This document shows, in pieces, positions 1 through 7,563 of a stretch of DNA of 24,473 nt (position 1 is its first letter; each line of letters begins with the position of its first letter). The DNA is from DASRWI01 sp035654655 (lineage in GTDB: Bacteria > Bacteroidota > Ignavibacteria > Ignavibacteriales > Ignavibacteriaceae), in contig DASRWI010000045.1 of assembly GCA_035654655.1 (NCBI GenBank), positions 1 through 24,473 on the forward strand, read 5' to 3'. The position numbers were made by a program, and so were the translations under genes. Below the pieces are notes generated by a model, which was given only the letters and a program-made list of their open reading frames with translations, had not been told where the DNA came from and searched no databases.

Positions 1-2
1 TA

Positions 3-3000
3 AAATGGGGATTATCTGCTGCAGGTTATCTTGAGCCAAAAGTTTTTACCTTCTTCAATAATATGGGAGTTACGCTCTGCAGCGGTTTTGGAATGACTGA
101 AGCAACCGGAGGAATTAGTATGACTCCTCCCGGTGAATACACAAATGATTCTGTTGGCATTCCCCTCCCTGGTATTCAAACTACTCTTAATGAAAATGGT
201 GAACTTGTTATTTCAGGGCATTATGTAGGAGAATATCTTGATGAAGATAAAAAAGGTTCAATCCAGGAAGATAAATCTATAAATACAGGAGATTTATTTG
301 TTCAGGATAGTAATGAACATTTATTTATAATAGACAGGATAAAAGATATTTATAAAAACATAAAAGGTCAGACTATTGCTCCTGCCTTCATAGAAAAAAA
401 GTTTGACAGAATTCCCGGTTTTAAAAGAGTATTCCTTGCCGGAGATATGAAACCTTTTAATTCTCTTTTGATTGTTCCTGATAATGAGGACCCATTTATT
501 GAAAAATTAAAATCTGAAGAAGATTTAAAGAATTATTATAGCTCCATAGTTTCAAATATTAATAAAGGCTTACAGCCTTATGAAAGAATATTAAAGTTTT
601 TAATCCTTAGTAAGGACTTTGATGTTAATAAAGGCGAGCTCACTGCTAAAGGTACATTCAACAGAAAAATAATTAGAGAAAACTTTGTCAAAGAAATAAG
701 TGAATTGTACAGAAAGAATGATTTAGAATTTACTGGTCATAATCTTAAAATCATTTTACCAATATGGATGCTCAAAGATATAGGCATATCGGAAGAGGAA
801 GTTGGTTTTCACAATAGTAAGTTGTTTGTTAAAGGAACTGATAAATCATTAACAATCAAGCTAAAGAAAAAGAGTTACAATACTGTTAATTTCGAAAGTA
901 GTAAAAACTACAATCATATTCAAATAGGAACGTTTGATTATCTTATCGAAGATAAAGTTGTTGACCTGGGACTTTTTATTCGGCAGCCTTTCTTCTGGGT
1001 AGCTAATCTTGAGCTAATTAATTTCTTTAAATGCAAAGAAGATTGGGAAACTCTTTTCGCAAAAATTTCCACTCAATTATTTTTAGCTGATAAGTACCAC
1101 CCGGAAAATTACAATCATAATGTTGATTATCTTTCTTCCCACATTAAAGATATAAATTTTAATTGTATCAAAATCATTTTCGGCTCTAAGGAGGAAGTTC
1201 TTGTTTCATTAAACAAATTGGAAAAGGTATTATCAACAGGAGAAAATAATATAGCTAATATGGTTAGCCGGAGAATTGAAATTCTTGCTTATAATAATGA
1301 TTTTGAAATCAGGAGTACAGCATACAAAATTATGCTCCTTAATCAGCCGAAGATTGACTACAATAAATATCTCCCGTCTTTTATTAACTCAGGCAAAAAC
1401 TTTCTCAATAAAAAAGTTATTGAAGAAATATTGTACAGCAACTTTGAAGGATTTAACCTTGAAGCACTAAGACAAAGATTAGAGTCATATAGAACAGGTC
1501 TAAATTGGCCATTACCAAAGAAGTATGTAAATCATTTTAAGAGAATTTTTGAACTACTTGCTTACTTTGCACATAAAAATCCTGCTTCGTACACTCAAAT
1601 AAGAGCAGAGTTAATAGCATGGATACTACATAGAAAAGATTTGAAAATTGCAGCTGCTGCACAGGATGTGTTTAATAATTTATTTAAATGGTGGGAATCG
1701 CGATTTAAATTAACTCCTTATGAAAAGGATGAAAATAATTGGAATGGCAAATTAGTCTTTCAATCAATCATTACTAAAAAAGAAATTGAGAGATTAAAAA
1801 ATGTTTTAATATGTACTTCGTTTTTAAGGGAAGCTTTTCAATTATTAATTCAGAATGAAACTTTTGATTTACTTAGCATTCAGGATAAAGGAATTTTTAT
1901 ATCAAGATTAAGTTCAGCTCATAAAAGTTTTCTTTACAGAGTAAGTGTAAATACTAAAAAGCAAAAGCATTTTGATTTTATAATATTTATAAAACCTGAT
2001 TTAAGTACTAAGAAGGTTCAAGATACTATTTACCTTATGATTAAAATTGCGGATAAAGCATCAGGACAATCAATACTACCAAAGCTTGGTAATTTCAGGT
2101 CTGATTTAGGAATTCTTTCAATTGCGTTCATTAATGATTTAAATGTACAGGAAAGAATTAGACAAATTACATCAACTGTTTCTACTCTTAAGTATGAAGA
2201 GAATGTAAAAACTTTGGAGCTTCTTTTCAAACGCGGAATGGCAGGATATTTCAAGTTTTTAAAAGATAGTGAATACAGTATTATTCCCGGGAATATTTCT
2301 CCCTATAACGTTGTAGTAGCTGAACCTTTTTATAAGGAAGGTATCACAATATTATCAATTACAGGATGGGAGGATTTTAAAGACTACACTCAGCTATTTA
2401 TACCTCTTTATCAGAACTTTTATTTTGAAACATTAGCACATTATCCAATACATAAAGATGTTTTAAAAATCAGCTGGATGTTTGATGCTTGTCTTGAAGG
2501 ATTAGGAGTAAGAAAAGGCTTAACTGTTTTAAGCGAATTACAAAGTACAATTATTACAGAAGAACTAAATGATTATAACTTTTTATTAAATGAGTTAAAC
2601 AATTACCTTCAAAAAGATAAAAAAGAATATTATAAAAATACTTTTCTTGATAAGGCTATTTATGATTATTTCAAATGGCTTAATGAAAATCCACTTGCAA
2701 AAAAATCTGCTAAGGCAGATTTTGTAGTAAACCTTTACAATCTATACAGGATTTATAAATACGAAGACCTTGTCCGATTTTTATTTTATCTGGAAACTTA
2801 TTTCTACGATAAACCTGATAACATAAAAAATATGTTTTCTTATTTAATAAATTCATCTATTGAAAATCCAAAAGAACAGATTAATAGGAAAGTTGAAATT
2901 GTAGAGATACAAGATTCTTTTGAAGATAAAACTGATAAAATTGTTTTTAAGAAAATGCTCTTCCCATTTCTTTCAAGAGATAGGTCAATCGATGTTGTTG

Positions 3001-3467
3001 CAGATACTCAGTCATATGGTCACAGTAATTTAGTAGTAAGAACAACTATAGAGGATGATGATGGTGAGGTATACTACATACGCAATCCCCTTTCTCCGTT
3101 TGAAATTGGAACTTTGCATAAATTATTTATAAATGATAATTATCCAATTAAAATTGATGATGACCTACAATATTTGGTACTTATAGATAAGGATGAACAA
3201 TTTATTGTTGGTGGAATAATTTACAAAGTAAGATATCCACGCATTGCTCATCTTGAAGGTATTGAAGTAGCAAAAGAATTTAGACAAAAAAATATTGGTA
3301 AAAGACTAATTCAAGATTTTTTTGACAGACTTAGTTCAATAGGGATGAGAACTTTAACTACTCATTATTTTCTAAGGTCATTCTTTGAAAAATTCGGTTT
3401 TAAAAATGATGAGCATTGGGGAGGGTTAGTAAAATTTTTGGTTAGAGAAGATAATAAAGCAAAATAA
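3..3467 (+). CDS. AMP-forming acyl ligase - kinase-like - GNAT fusion protein (5' end outside window)
   Basis: The reading frame is open from base 3 with no stop, so the true start lies left of the window; Met at 63 sits inside a conserved domain and is not the start. Counting from that Met, residues 8-17 (GFGMTEATGG) are the ANL-superfamily adenylation motif, TGD 75-77 and DRIKD 91-95 followed by KG 101-102 are the later core motifs of acyl-CoA synthetases and fatty-acyl-AMP ligases. Residues about 130-590 are mostly helical and unrecognised; part looks like ARM/HEAT-type repeats. Residues about 617-775 have the order of elements of a kinase fold, with degenerate catalytic motifs. Residues about 980-1130 are a GNAT N-acetyltransferase domain, with the acetyl-CoA loop around RQKNIGKRL (from 1074). 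A plausible role is activation of an acyl group and transfer to an amine or to protein lysine, but the substrate is unknown. Ligase and GNAT assignments are firm; the middle is inference. Confidence 0.85.
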   Translation, partial: KWGLSAAGYLEPKVFTFFNNMGVTLCSGFGMTEATGGISMTPPGEYTNDSVGIPLPGIQTTLNENGELVISGHYVGEYLDEDKKGSIQEDKSINTGDLFVQDSNEHLFIIDRIKDIYKNIKGQTIAPAFIEKKFDRIPGFKRVFLAGDMKPFNSLLIVPDNEDPFIEKLKSEEDLKNYYSSIVSNINKGLQPYERILKFLILSKDFDVNKGELTAKGTFNRKIIRENFVKEISELYRKNDLEFTGHNLKIILPIWMLKDIGISEEEVGFHNSKLFVKGTDKSLTIKLKKKSYNTVNFESSKNYNHIQIGTFDYLIEDKVVDLGLFIRQPFFWVANLELINFFKCKEDWETLFAKISTQLFLADKYHPENYNHNVDYLSSHIKDINFNCIKIIFGSKEEVLVSLNKLEKVLSTGENNIANMVSRRIEILAYNNDFEIRSTAYKIMLLNQPKIDYNKYLPSFINSGKNFLNKKVIEEILYSNFEGFNLEALRQRLESYRTGLNWPLPKKYVNHFKRIFELLAYFAHKNPASYTQIRAELIAWILHRKDLKIAAAAQDVFNNLFKWWESRFKLTPYEKDENNWNGKLVFQSIITKKEIERLKNVLICTSFLREAFQLLIQNETFDLLSIQDKGIFISRLSSAHKSFLYRVSVNTKKQKHFDFIIFIKPDLSTKKVQDTIYLMIKIADKASGQSILPKLGNFRSDLGILSIAFINDLNVQERIRQITSTVSTLKYEENVKTLELLFKRGMAGYFKFLKDSEYSIIPGNISPYNVVVAEPFYKEGITILSITGWEDFKDYTQLFIPLYQNFYFETLAHYPIHKDVLKISWMFDACLEGLGVRKGLTVLSELQSTIITEELNDYNFLLNELNNYLQKDKKEYYKNTFLDKAIYDYFKWLNENPLAKKSAKADFVVNLYNLYRIYKYEDLVRFLFYLETYFYDKPDNIKNMFSYLINSSIENPKEQINRKVEIVEIQDSFEDKTDKIVFKKMLFPFLSRDRSIDVVADTQSYGHSNLVVRTTIEDDDGEVYYIRNPLSPFEIGTLHKLFINDNYPIKIDDDLQYLVLIDKDEQFIVGGIIYKVRYPRIAHLEGIEVAKEFRQKNIGKRLIQDFFDRLSSIGMRTLTTHYFLRSFFEKFGFKNDEHWGGLVKFLVREDNKAK

Positions 3468-3494
3468 AGAGATGGCATTTACCGCCATCTCTTT
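3466..3494. terminator. Bidirectional intrinsic terminator between convergent genes
   Basis: A perfect 11-bp stem, AAAGAGATGGC pairing with GCCATCTCTTT around a 7-nt loop, begins inside the stop codon of the left gene and ends 8 bp before the stop of the convergent gene. T-rich or AT-rich sequence follows on both strands, so it can end transcription from both sides. Confidence 0.8.
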
Positions 3495-3502
3495 AGAAAT
3501 AT

Positions 3503-4207
3503 TTATTCGAAAATCTTTTCTAAATTTTGATAATTTCTATGCATATTTTCAACGTCATCTTTATAAGTTTCTTTAGTAGATTTATTTAAAACTTCAACTG
3601 AATTTATTAATTCATCTGCAGCTTTATTAAAAGCATCTTTCTTGCTTTCAACCTTTTTATTAAGCTTTGCAGTTTTAATTGCTTTTGCTTTTTCAAGCAT
3701 TAAAGGTGCAACTTCTTTTATTTTTTCATAATTACCATCAGGTAAATATTTATGATAAATTACATATAATTCTTTATGAAAAGCATCAACTTCTTTTAAT
3801 ACTGGCCTAATAATTCTAACTAAATTTTCATAATCAGAATGCATCTTTTCTGCAGCATTTAATAATGCAGCATCATCAGTACCTTCAGCAGCTTTGTTAT
3901 AATTATCTACTGAATTTTTAAAGACCTCAACTCCATCTTTCCATTTAGCAGTCTTATCCTGTAATATTCCGCTTAATTTAACTTCATAAATTTTATTAGC
4001 ATATTTATTTACATCATCTACATAACTTCTTAATGCAGCATAATCTTTTTCAGGATATGCAGTATGCCAAATAGGATAAATTACTTCGTGAAAATCAGCT
4101 AATTCTTTTACTTCGCCATTAACTTCGTGGGAATAATCTTGAGCTTTAATTTGAGTAGTTACTAAAAATAGAAAAGAGAACAAAACAAATGAATAAACAT
4201 ACTTCAT
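3503..4207 (-). CDS. Exported duplicated His-containing helical-bundle protein, unknown function
   Basis: A 234-residue protein with a clear Sec signal peptide (residues 1-22, hydrophobic FVLFSFLFLV core, likely cleavage after IKA). The mature part is two tandem copies of an about 104-residue, nearly all-helical unit. Copy 1 has FH at 39-40, WH at 47-48 and MHSDYENL at 122-129; copy 2 has FH at 143-144, YH at 151-152 and MHRNYQNL at 222-229. The three His per copy keep almost identical spacing (8 residues, then about 75 and 71), as expected for a metal- or cofactor-binding bundle. There is no CxxCH haem motif and no Cys in the mature part. A good ribosome binding site (AGAGGA) lies 5-6 nt before ATG. 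It has its own terminators on both sides, so it is likely monocistronic and periplasmic. I do not recognise the family; ligand binding is inferred from the repeated His pattern. Confidence 0.85.
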   Translation of the reverse strand: MKYVYSFVLFSFLFLVTTQIKAQDYSHEVNGEVKELADFHEVIYPIWHTAYPEKDYAALRSYVDDVNKYANKIYEVKLSGILQDKTAKWKDGVEVFKNSVDNYNKAAEGTDDAALLNAAEKMHSDYENLVRIIRPVLKEVDAFHKELYVIYHKYLPDGNYEKIKEVAPLMLEKAKAIKTAKLNKKVESKKDAFNKAADELINSVEVLNKSTKETYKDDVENMHRNYQNLEKIFE

Positions 4208-4267
4208 ATAATCCTCTATATTTTTAATTAAATAAATTTGACAAAATAAATTAAGTATAAGTTTAAA

Positions 4268-4302
4268 AATAAAAAAGGACAGGTTTGTTTTGCCTGCCCT
4301 TT
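4268..4302 (-). terminator. Intrinsic terminator of the gltX-glnS operon
   Basis: Read on the minus strand, AAAGGGCAGG pairs with CCTGTCCTTT (10 bp, one G-U wobble) around a 9-nt loop and is followed by a T-rich run. It lies about 20 bp after the glnS stop codon. Confidence 0.8.
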
Positions 4303-4321
4303 GTATGAATTCTCAATTTAA

Positions 4322-6019
4322 TTAAAATTTCTTTTCCATTTTTGACCATGAATCTTTCAAAGATACTGTCCTATTAAAAACTAAATTACCATCTTTTGAA
4401 TCCTGGTCAACACAGAAATATCCTTGTCTTTCAAATTGAAATTTATCTCCAGCTTTCGCAGATTTTAAACCTGTTTCCATCCTGCAATTGGTCAATACTT
4501 TTAATGAATCAGGGTTGATATAAGATTTAAAATCAACTCCATCTTTTTCATCAGCAGGATTTTCAACAGAGAATAATCTGTCATATAACCTTACTTCAGC
4601 TTCAAAAGATTCATTAACAGGAACCCAATGAATTGTTCCTTTAACTTTCTTCTGACTTGTACCAGTTCCACTTTTTGTCTCTACATCATAAGTGCATCTC
4701 ACTTCAATTACTTGACCGGCATCATTCTTAATTACTTCTTCACATTTGATAATATATGCATAGCGTAATCTTACCTCACCTCCAGGCTGCAATCTAAAGT
4801 ATTTCTTTGGAGGATTTTCCATAAAATCATCTCTCTCAATATACACTTCTTTAGAGAATGGAATTTTTCTTTTACCAGCTGATTCATCTTCAGGGTTATT
4901 CACAGCATCAAGCTCTTCAACTTGTCCATCCGGATAATTTGTAATTACAACTTTTAATGGATTGAGAACAGCCATTACCCGATTTGCTTTTTTATTTAAA
5001 TCTTCTCTAATACTATGCTCAAGCAAAGCCACATCAATAGTGTTATCTCTTTTAGCAACACCAACTTTATCAGCAAAACTCCTTATTGATTCCGGTGTAT
5101 ATCCTCTTCTTCTCAATCCTGATATAGTAGGCATTCTTGGGTCATCCCATCCATTTACAATTTTCTCCTGAACTAACTGCAATAATTTTCTTTTGCTCAT
5201 TACAGTATAGTTTAAGTTCAGACGGGCAAATTCAATTTGCTGAGGATGATAAACATCTAATTGATTTAAGAACCAATCATATAATGGACGATGAATTTCA
5301 AATTCCAATGTGCAGATTGAATGTGTAATACCTTCGATAGAATCTGAAAAACCATGGGCAAAATCGTACATAGGATATATGCACCACTTATCTCCTGTTC
5401 TATGGTGATGAGCCCTCCTGATTCTATAAATAGCGGGGTCTCTTAAGTGCATATTAGGAGAAGCCATATCAATTTTGGCTCTTAAAGTTTTTGCACCATC
5501 AGGAAACTCTCCAGCTCGCATTTTTCTAAATAATTCAAGATTTTCTTCAACACTTCTGTTTCTAAAAGGACTTTCTTTACCTGGAACAGTTGGCGTTCCT
5601 CTATATTCACCTAACTCTGCAGCAGTCAAATCATCAACAAAAGCTACTCCTTTTTTTATTAATTCTTCTGCATATTGATAGAGCTGTTCAAAATAATCAG
5701 AAGCATAGAACATTCTATCTTCCCAATCGAATCCTAACCATTTCACATCTTCAATGATAGAATCTACATATTCAACATCTTCTTTAACTGGATTAGTATC
5801 ATCAAATCTTAAATTACATTTTCCATTATATTGAGCTGCTAATCCAAAGTTTAAGCATATGGATTTTGCGTGACCTATATGCAAATAACCATTAGGTTCA
5901 GGAGGAAATCTTGTGTGAACTCTTCCATTATACTTATTTGTCTTTAAATGCTCTTCAATAATTTCCTGAATAAAATTAAGAGATTTTGGCTCAATATTAT
6001 TTACTTTAGTTTCTTCCAT
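4322..6019 (-). CDS. glnS: Glutaminyl-tRNA synthetase (GlnRS)
   Basis: A 565-residue class I aminoacyl-tRNA synthetase that charges tRNA-Gln with glutamine in the cytoplasm. The N-terminal catalytic domain has PPEPNGYLHIGH (39-50), where HIGH at 47-50 is the ATP-binding signature, and VMSKRK (273-278) as the KMSKS-type loop. RFDDTNP (71-77) is the usual GlnRS/eukaryotic-type GluRS block. The C-terminal part (about 340-550) is the anticodon-binding beta-barrel region, and the total length matches the family (about 550). It starts at ATG only 2 bp after the gltX stop, so the two genes are almost certainly co-transcribed and translationally coupled. Having GlnRS means tRNA-Gln can be charged directly, without the Glu-tRNA-Gln amidotransferase route. 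Bacterial GlnRS is generally held to have come from eukaryotes by transfer; this is family knowledge and is not tested here. Confidence 0.97.
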   Translation of the reverse strand: MEETKVNNIEPKSLNFIQEIIEEHLKTNKYNGRVHTRFPPEPNGYLHIGHAKSICLNFGLAAQYNGKCNLRFDDTNPVKEDVEYVDSIIEDVKWLGFDWEDRMFYASDYFEQLYQYAEELIKKGVAFVDDLTAAELGEYRGTPTVPGKESPFRNRSVEENLELFRKMRAGEFPDGAKTLRAKIDMASPNMHLRDPAIYRIRRAHHHRTGDKWCIYPMYDFAHGFSDSIEGITHSICTLEFEIHRPLYDWFLNQLDVYHPQQIEFARLNLNYTVMSKRKLLQLVQEKIVNGWDDPRMPTISGLRRRGYTPESIRSFADKVGVAKRDNTIDVALLEHSIREDLNKKANRVMAVLNPLKVVITNYPDGQVEELDAVNNPEDESAGKRKIPFSKEVYIERDDFMENPPKKYFRLQPGGEVRLRYAYIIKCEEVIKNDAGQVIEVRCTYDVETKSGTGTSQKKVKGTIHWVPVNESFEAEVRLYDRLFSVENPADEKDGVDFKSYINPDSLKVLTNCRMETGLKSAKAGDKFQFERQGYFCVDQDSKDGNLVFNRTVSLKDSWSKMEKKF

Positions 6020-6021
6020 AA

Positions 6022-7479
6022 TTATATTTTTATTTTTTCAATTGCTTTGGAAATTCTTTTAATACTTTCATCTTTACCAATAATGTAGGCAATATCGTAT
6101 ACTCCCGGACCACCTCCAACACCAGATAAAGCTAACCTTAAAGGATGAATAAAGTTCCCTGCTCCAACGTTCATCTCTTCAGCTAAAATCTTTAAGGCAT
6201 TTTCATAATCTTTTTTTTGTGGATTATCCAACTGCTCATATTTTTCTTTTAACTTAATTAAATAAGTAGTTGATTCAGGTTTCCACCTTTTGCTAATTAC
6301 CGATTCATCATAAGTTTCAGGAGCTTCAAAAAAGTAAGGAGCTTTTTCAAGTAATTCGTGCATAAAAACTATTCTCTCTTTCATTGCAACTATTACTTTC
6401 ATAAGATATTCATCAGTAAAATCATTTACATTATACTTTGATTTTTCAAGCTCTTCTTTTAATAATCCAACAAGTTCTTTATCATCTTTTTTTCTTAAGT
6501 GTTCGCCGTTAAGCCAATTTAATTTTTGAATATCGAATACTGCACCTGATTTATTAACTCTTTCAAGAGTAAATTTTTTAACTAATTCATCTAAATAATA
6601 AAACTCCTGGTCATCACCAGCAGTCCAACCAAGTAAAGCAACAAAATTAACAAGAGCTTCTTTTAGAAAACCTTTTGCTCGATAATCTTCAACTGCTACA
6701 TCCCCCTGTCTCTTACTTAATTTAGTTCTATCAGGATTAAGCAGCAAAGGCAAATGTGCAAATACAGGTTTTTCCCAGTCAAAGTAATCGTACAATAAAA
6801 CGTGTTTTGGAGTTGAAGGAAGCCATTCATCCCCTCTTATAACGTGAGTTATTTTCATCATATGATCATCAATAACATTAGCTAAATGATAAGTCGGATA
6901 ACCATCACTCTTTAGTAAAACCTGGTCATCAACAGTATTGGTATTGAACTCAACTCTTCCCTTAATTACATCATCAACGATAACAGATTGGTCGTGAATT
7001 ACATTCAATCTTATTACATAAGGTTCTCCTGCTGCCAATTTGGTTTTGACTTCTTCAGGAGATAAATGCAGACAATGTTTGTCATACATTTTTTGAGATT
7101 TATTTTTTTCCTGTTCTTTCTTTAACTCTTCAAGTCTTTCAGGAGAACAAAAACAGTAATAAGCTTTTTTCTGCTGTATTAATTCATCTGCATATTTTTT
7201 GTAAATATCTAATCTTTCAGACTGCATATAAGGTCCGTAATTTCCTGGTTTATCAGGACCTTCATCATAATCTAATCCGCACCATTTCAATGTTGAAATT
7301 AAATTTTCCACTGCACCTTCAACATATCTTTTTCTATCTGTATCTTCAATCCTTAGTATAAATTTCCCATTATTATTTTTTGCGAATAAATAATTATATA
7401 ATGCTGTTCTTAAGCCTCCAACATGTAAATAACCTGTAGGACTTGGAGCAAATCGTACTCTAGGTTCTTCGTTAATCAT
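6022..7479 (-). CDS. gltX: Glutamyl-tRNA synthetase (GluRS)
   Basis: A 485-residue class I synthetase that attaches glutamate to tRNA-Glu. APSPTGYLHVGG (11-22) is the HIGH-type motif of bacterial GluRS and KLSKR (253-257) is the KMSKS loop. RFAPSPTG and RIEDTDR (43-49) are typical of the bacterial type. C109, C111, C136 and H138 have the spacing of the zinc site of Escherichia coli GluRS (CxC, 24 residues, CxH), so zinc binding is likely. The C-terminal half (about 330-480) is the helical anticodon-binding domain. It is the first gene of the pair with glnS. The ATG has a weak AAAGAGAT ribosome site. Only 27 bp separate the ATG from the hairpin that ends the upstream kinase gene, so its promoter must lie in or before that hairpin, or the gene depends on read-through. 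Confidence 0.97.
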   Translation of the reverse strand: MINEEPRVRFAPSPTGYLHVGGLRTALYNYLFAKNNNGKFILRIEDTDRKRYVEGAVENLISTLKWCGLDYDEGPDKPGNYGPYMQSERLDIYKKYADELIQQKKAYYCFCSPERLEELKKEQEKNKSQKMYDKHCLHLSPEEVKTKLAAGEPYVIRLNVIHDQSVIVDDVIKGRVEFNTNTVDDQVLLKSDGYPTYHLANVIDDHMMKITHVIRGDEWLPSTPKHVLLYDYFDWEKPVFAHLPLLLNPDRTKLSKRQGDVAVEDYRAKGFLKEALVNFVALLGWTAGDDQEFYYLDELVKKFTLERVNKSGAVFDIQKLNWLNGEHLRKKDDKELVGLLKEELEKSKYNVNDFTDEYLMKVIVAMKERIVFMHELLEKAPYFFEAPETYDESVISKRWKPESTTYLIKLKEKYEQLDNPQKKDYENALKILAEEMNVGAGNFIHPLRLALSGVGGGPGVYDIAYIIGKDESIKRISKAIEKIKI

Positions 7480-7506
7480 ATATCTCTTTTAGTTTATTTT
7501 AAATGC

Positions 7507-7540
7507 AAAAAACACCTTATTAAGGTACAAGGTGTTTTTT
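7507..7540 (-). terminator. Intrinsic terminator after the histidine kinase gene (possible attenuator of gltX)
   Basis: On the minus strand AAAAAACACCTT pairs perfectly with AAGGTGTTTTTT over 12 bp with a 10-nt loop, ending in a T run. It follows the kinase stop by 23 bp. The loop holds a second ACCTT that could instead pair with the same AAGGT, so an alternative, smaller hairpin is possible. The closeness to gltX (27 bp) leaves room for a regulatory role. Confidence 0.75.
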
Positions 7541-7563
7541 TATTTTTAATATTTTAATCCTTA

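Noticed and set aside
63..65. ATG at 63 as the start of the left-edge gene
   Set aside because: The frame is open to the window edge and the residues before it (KWGLSAAGYLEPKVFTFFNN) continue the adenylation domain, so the gene starts outside the window.
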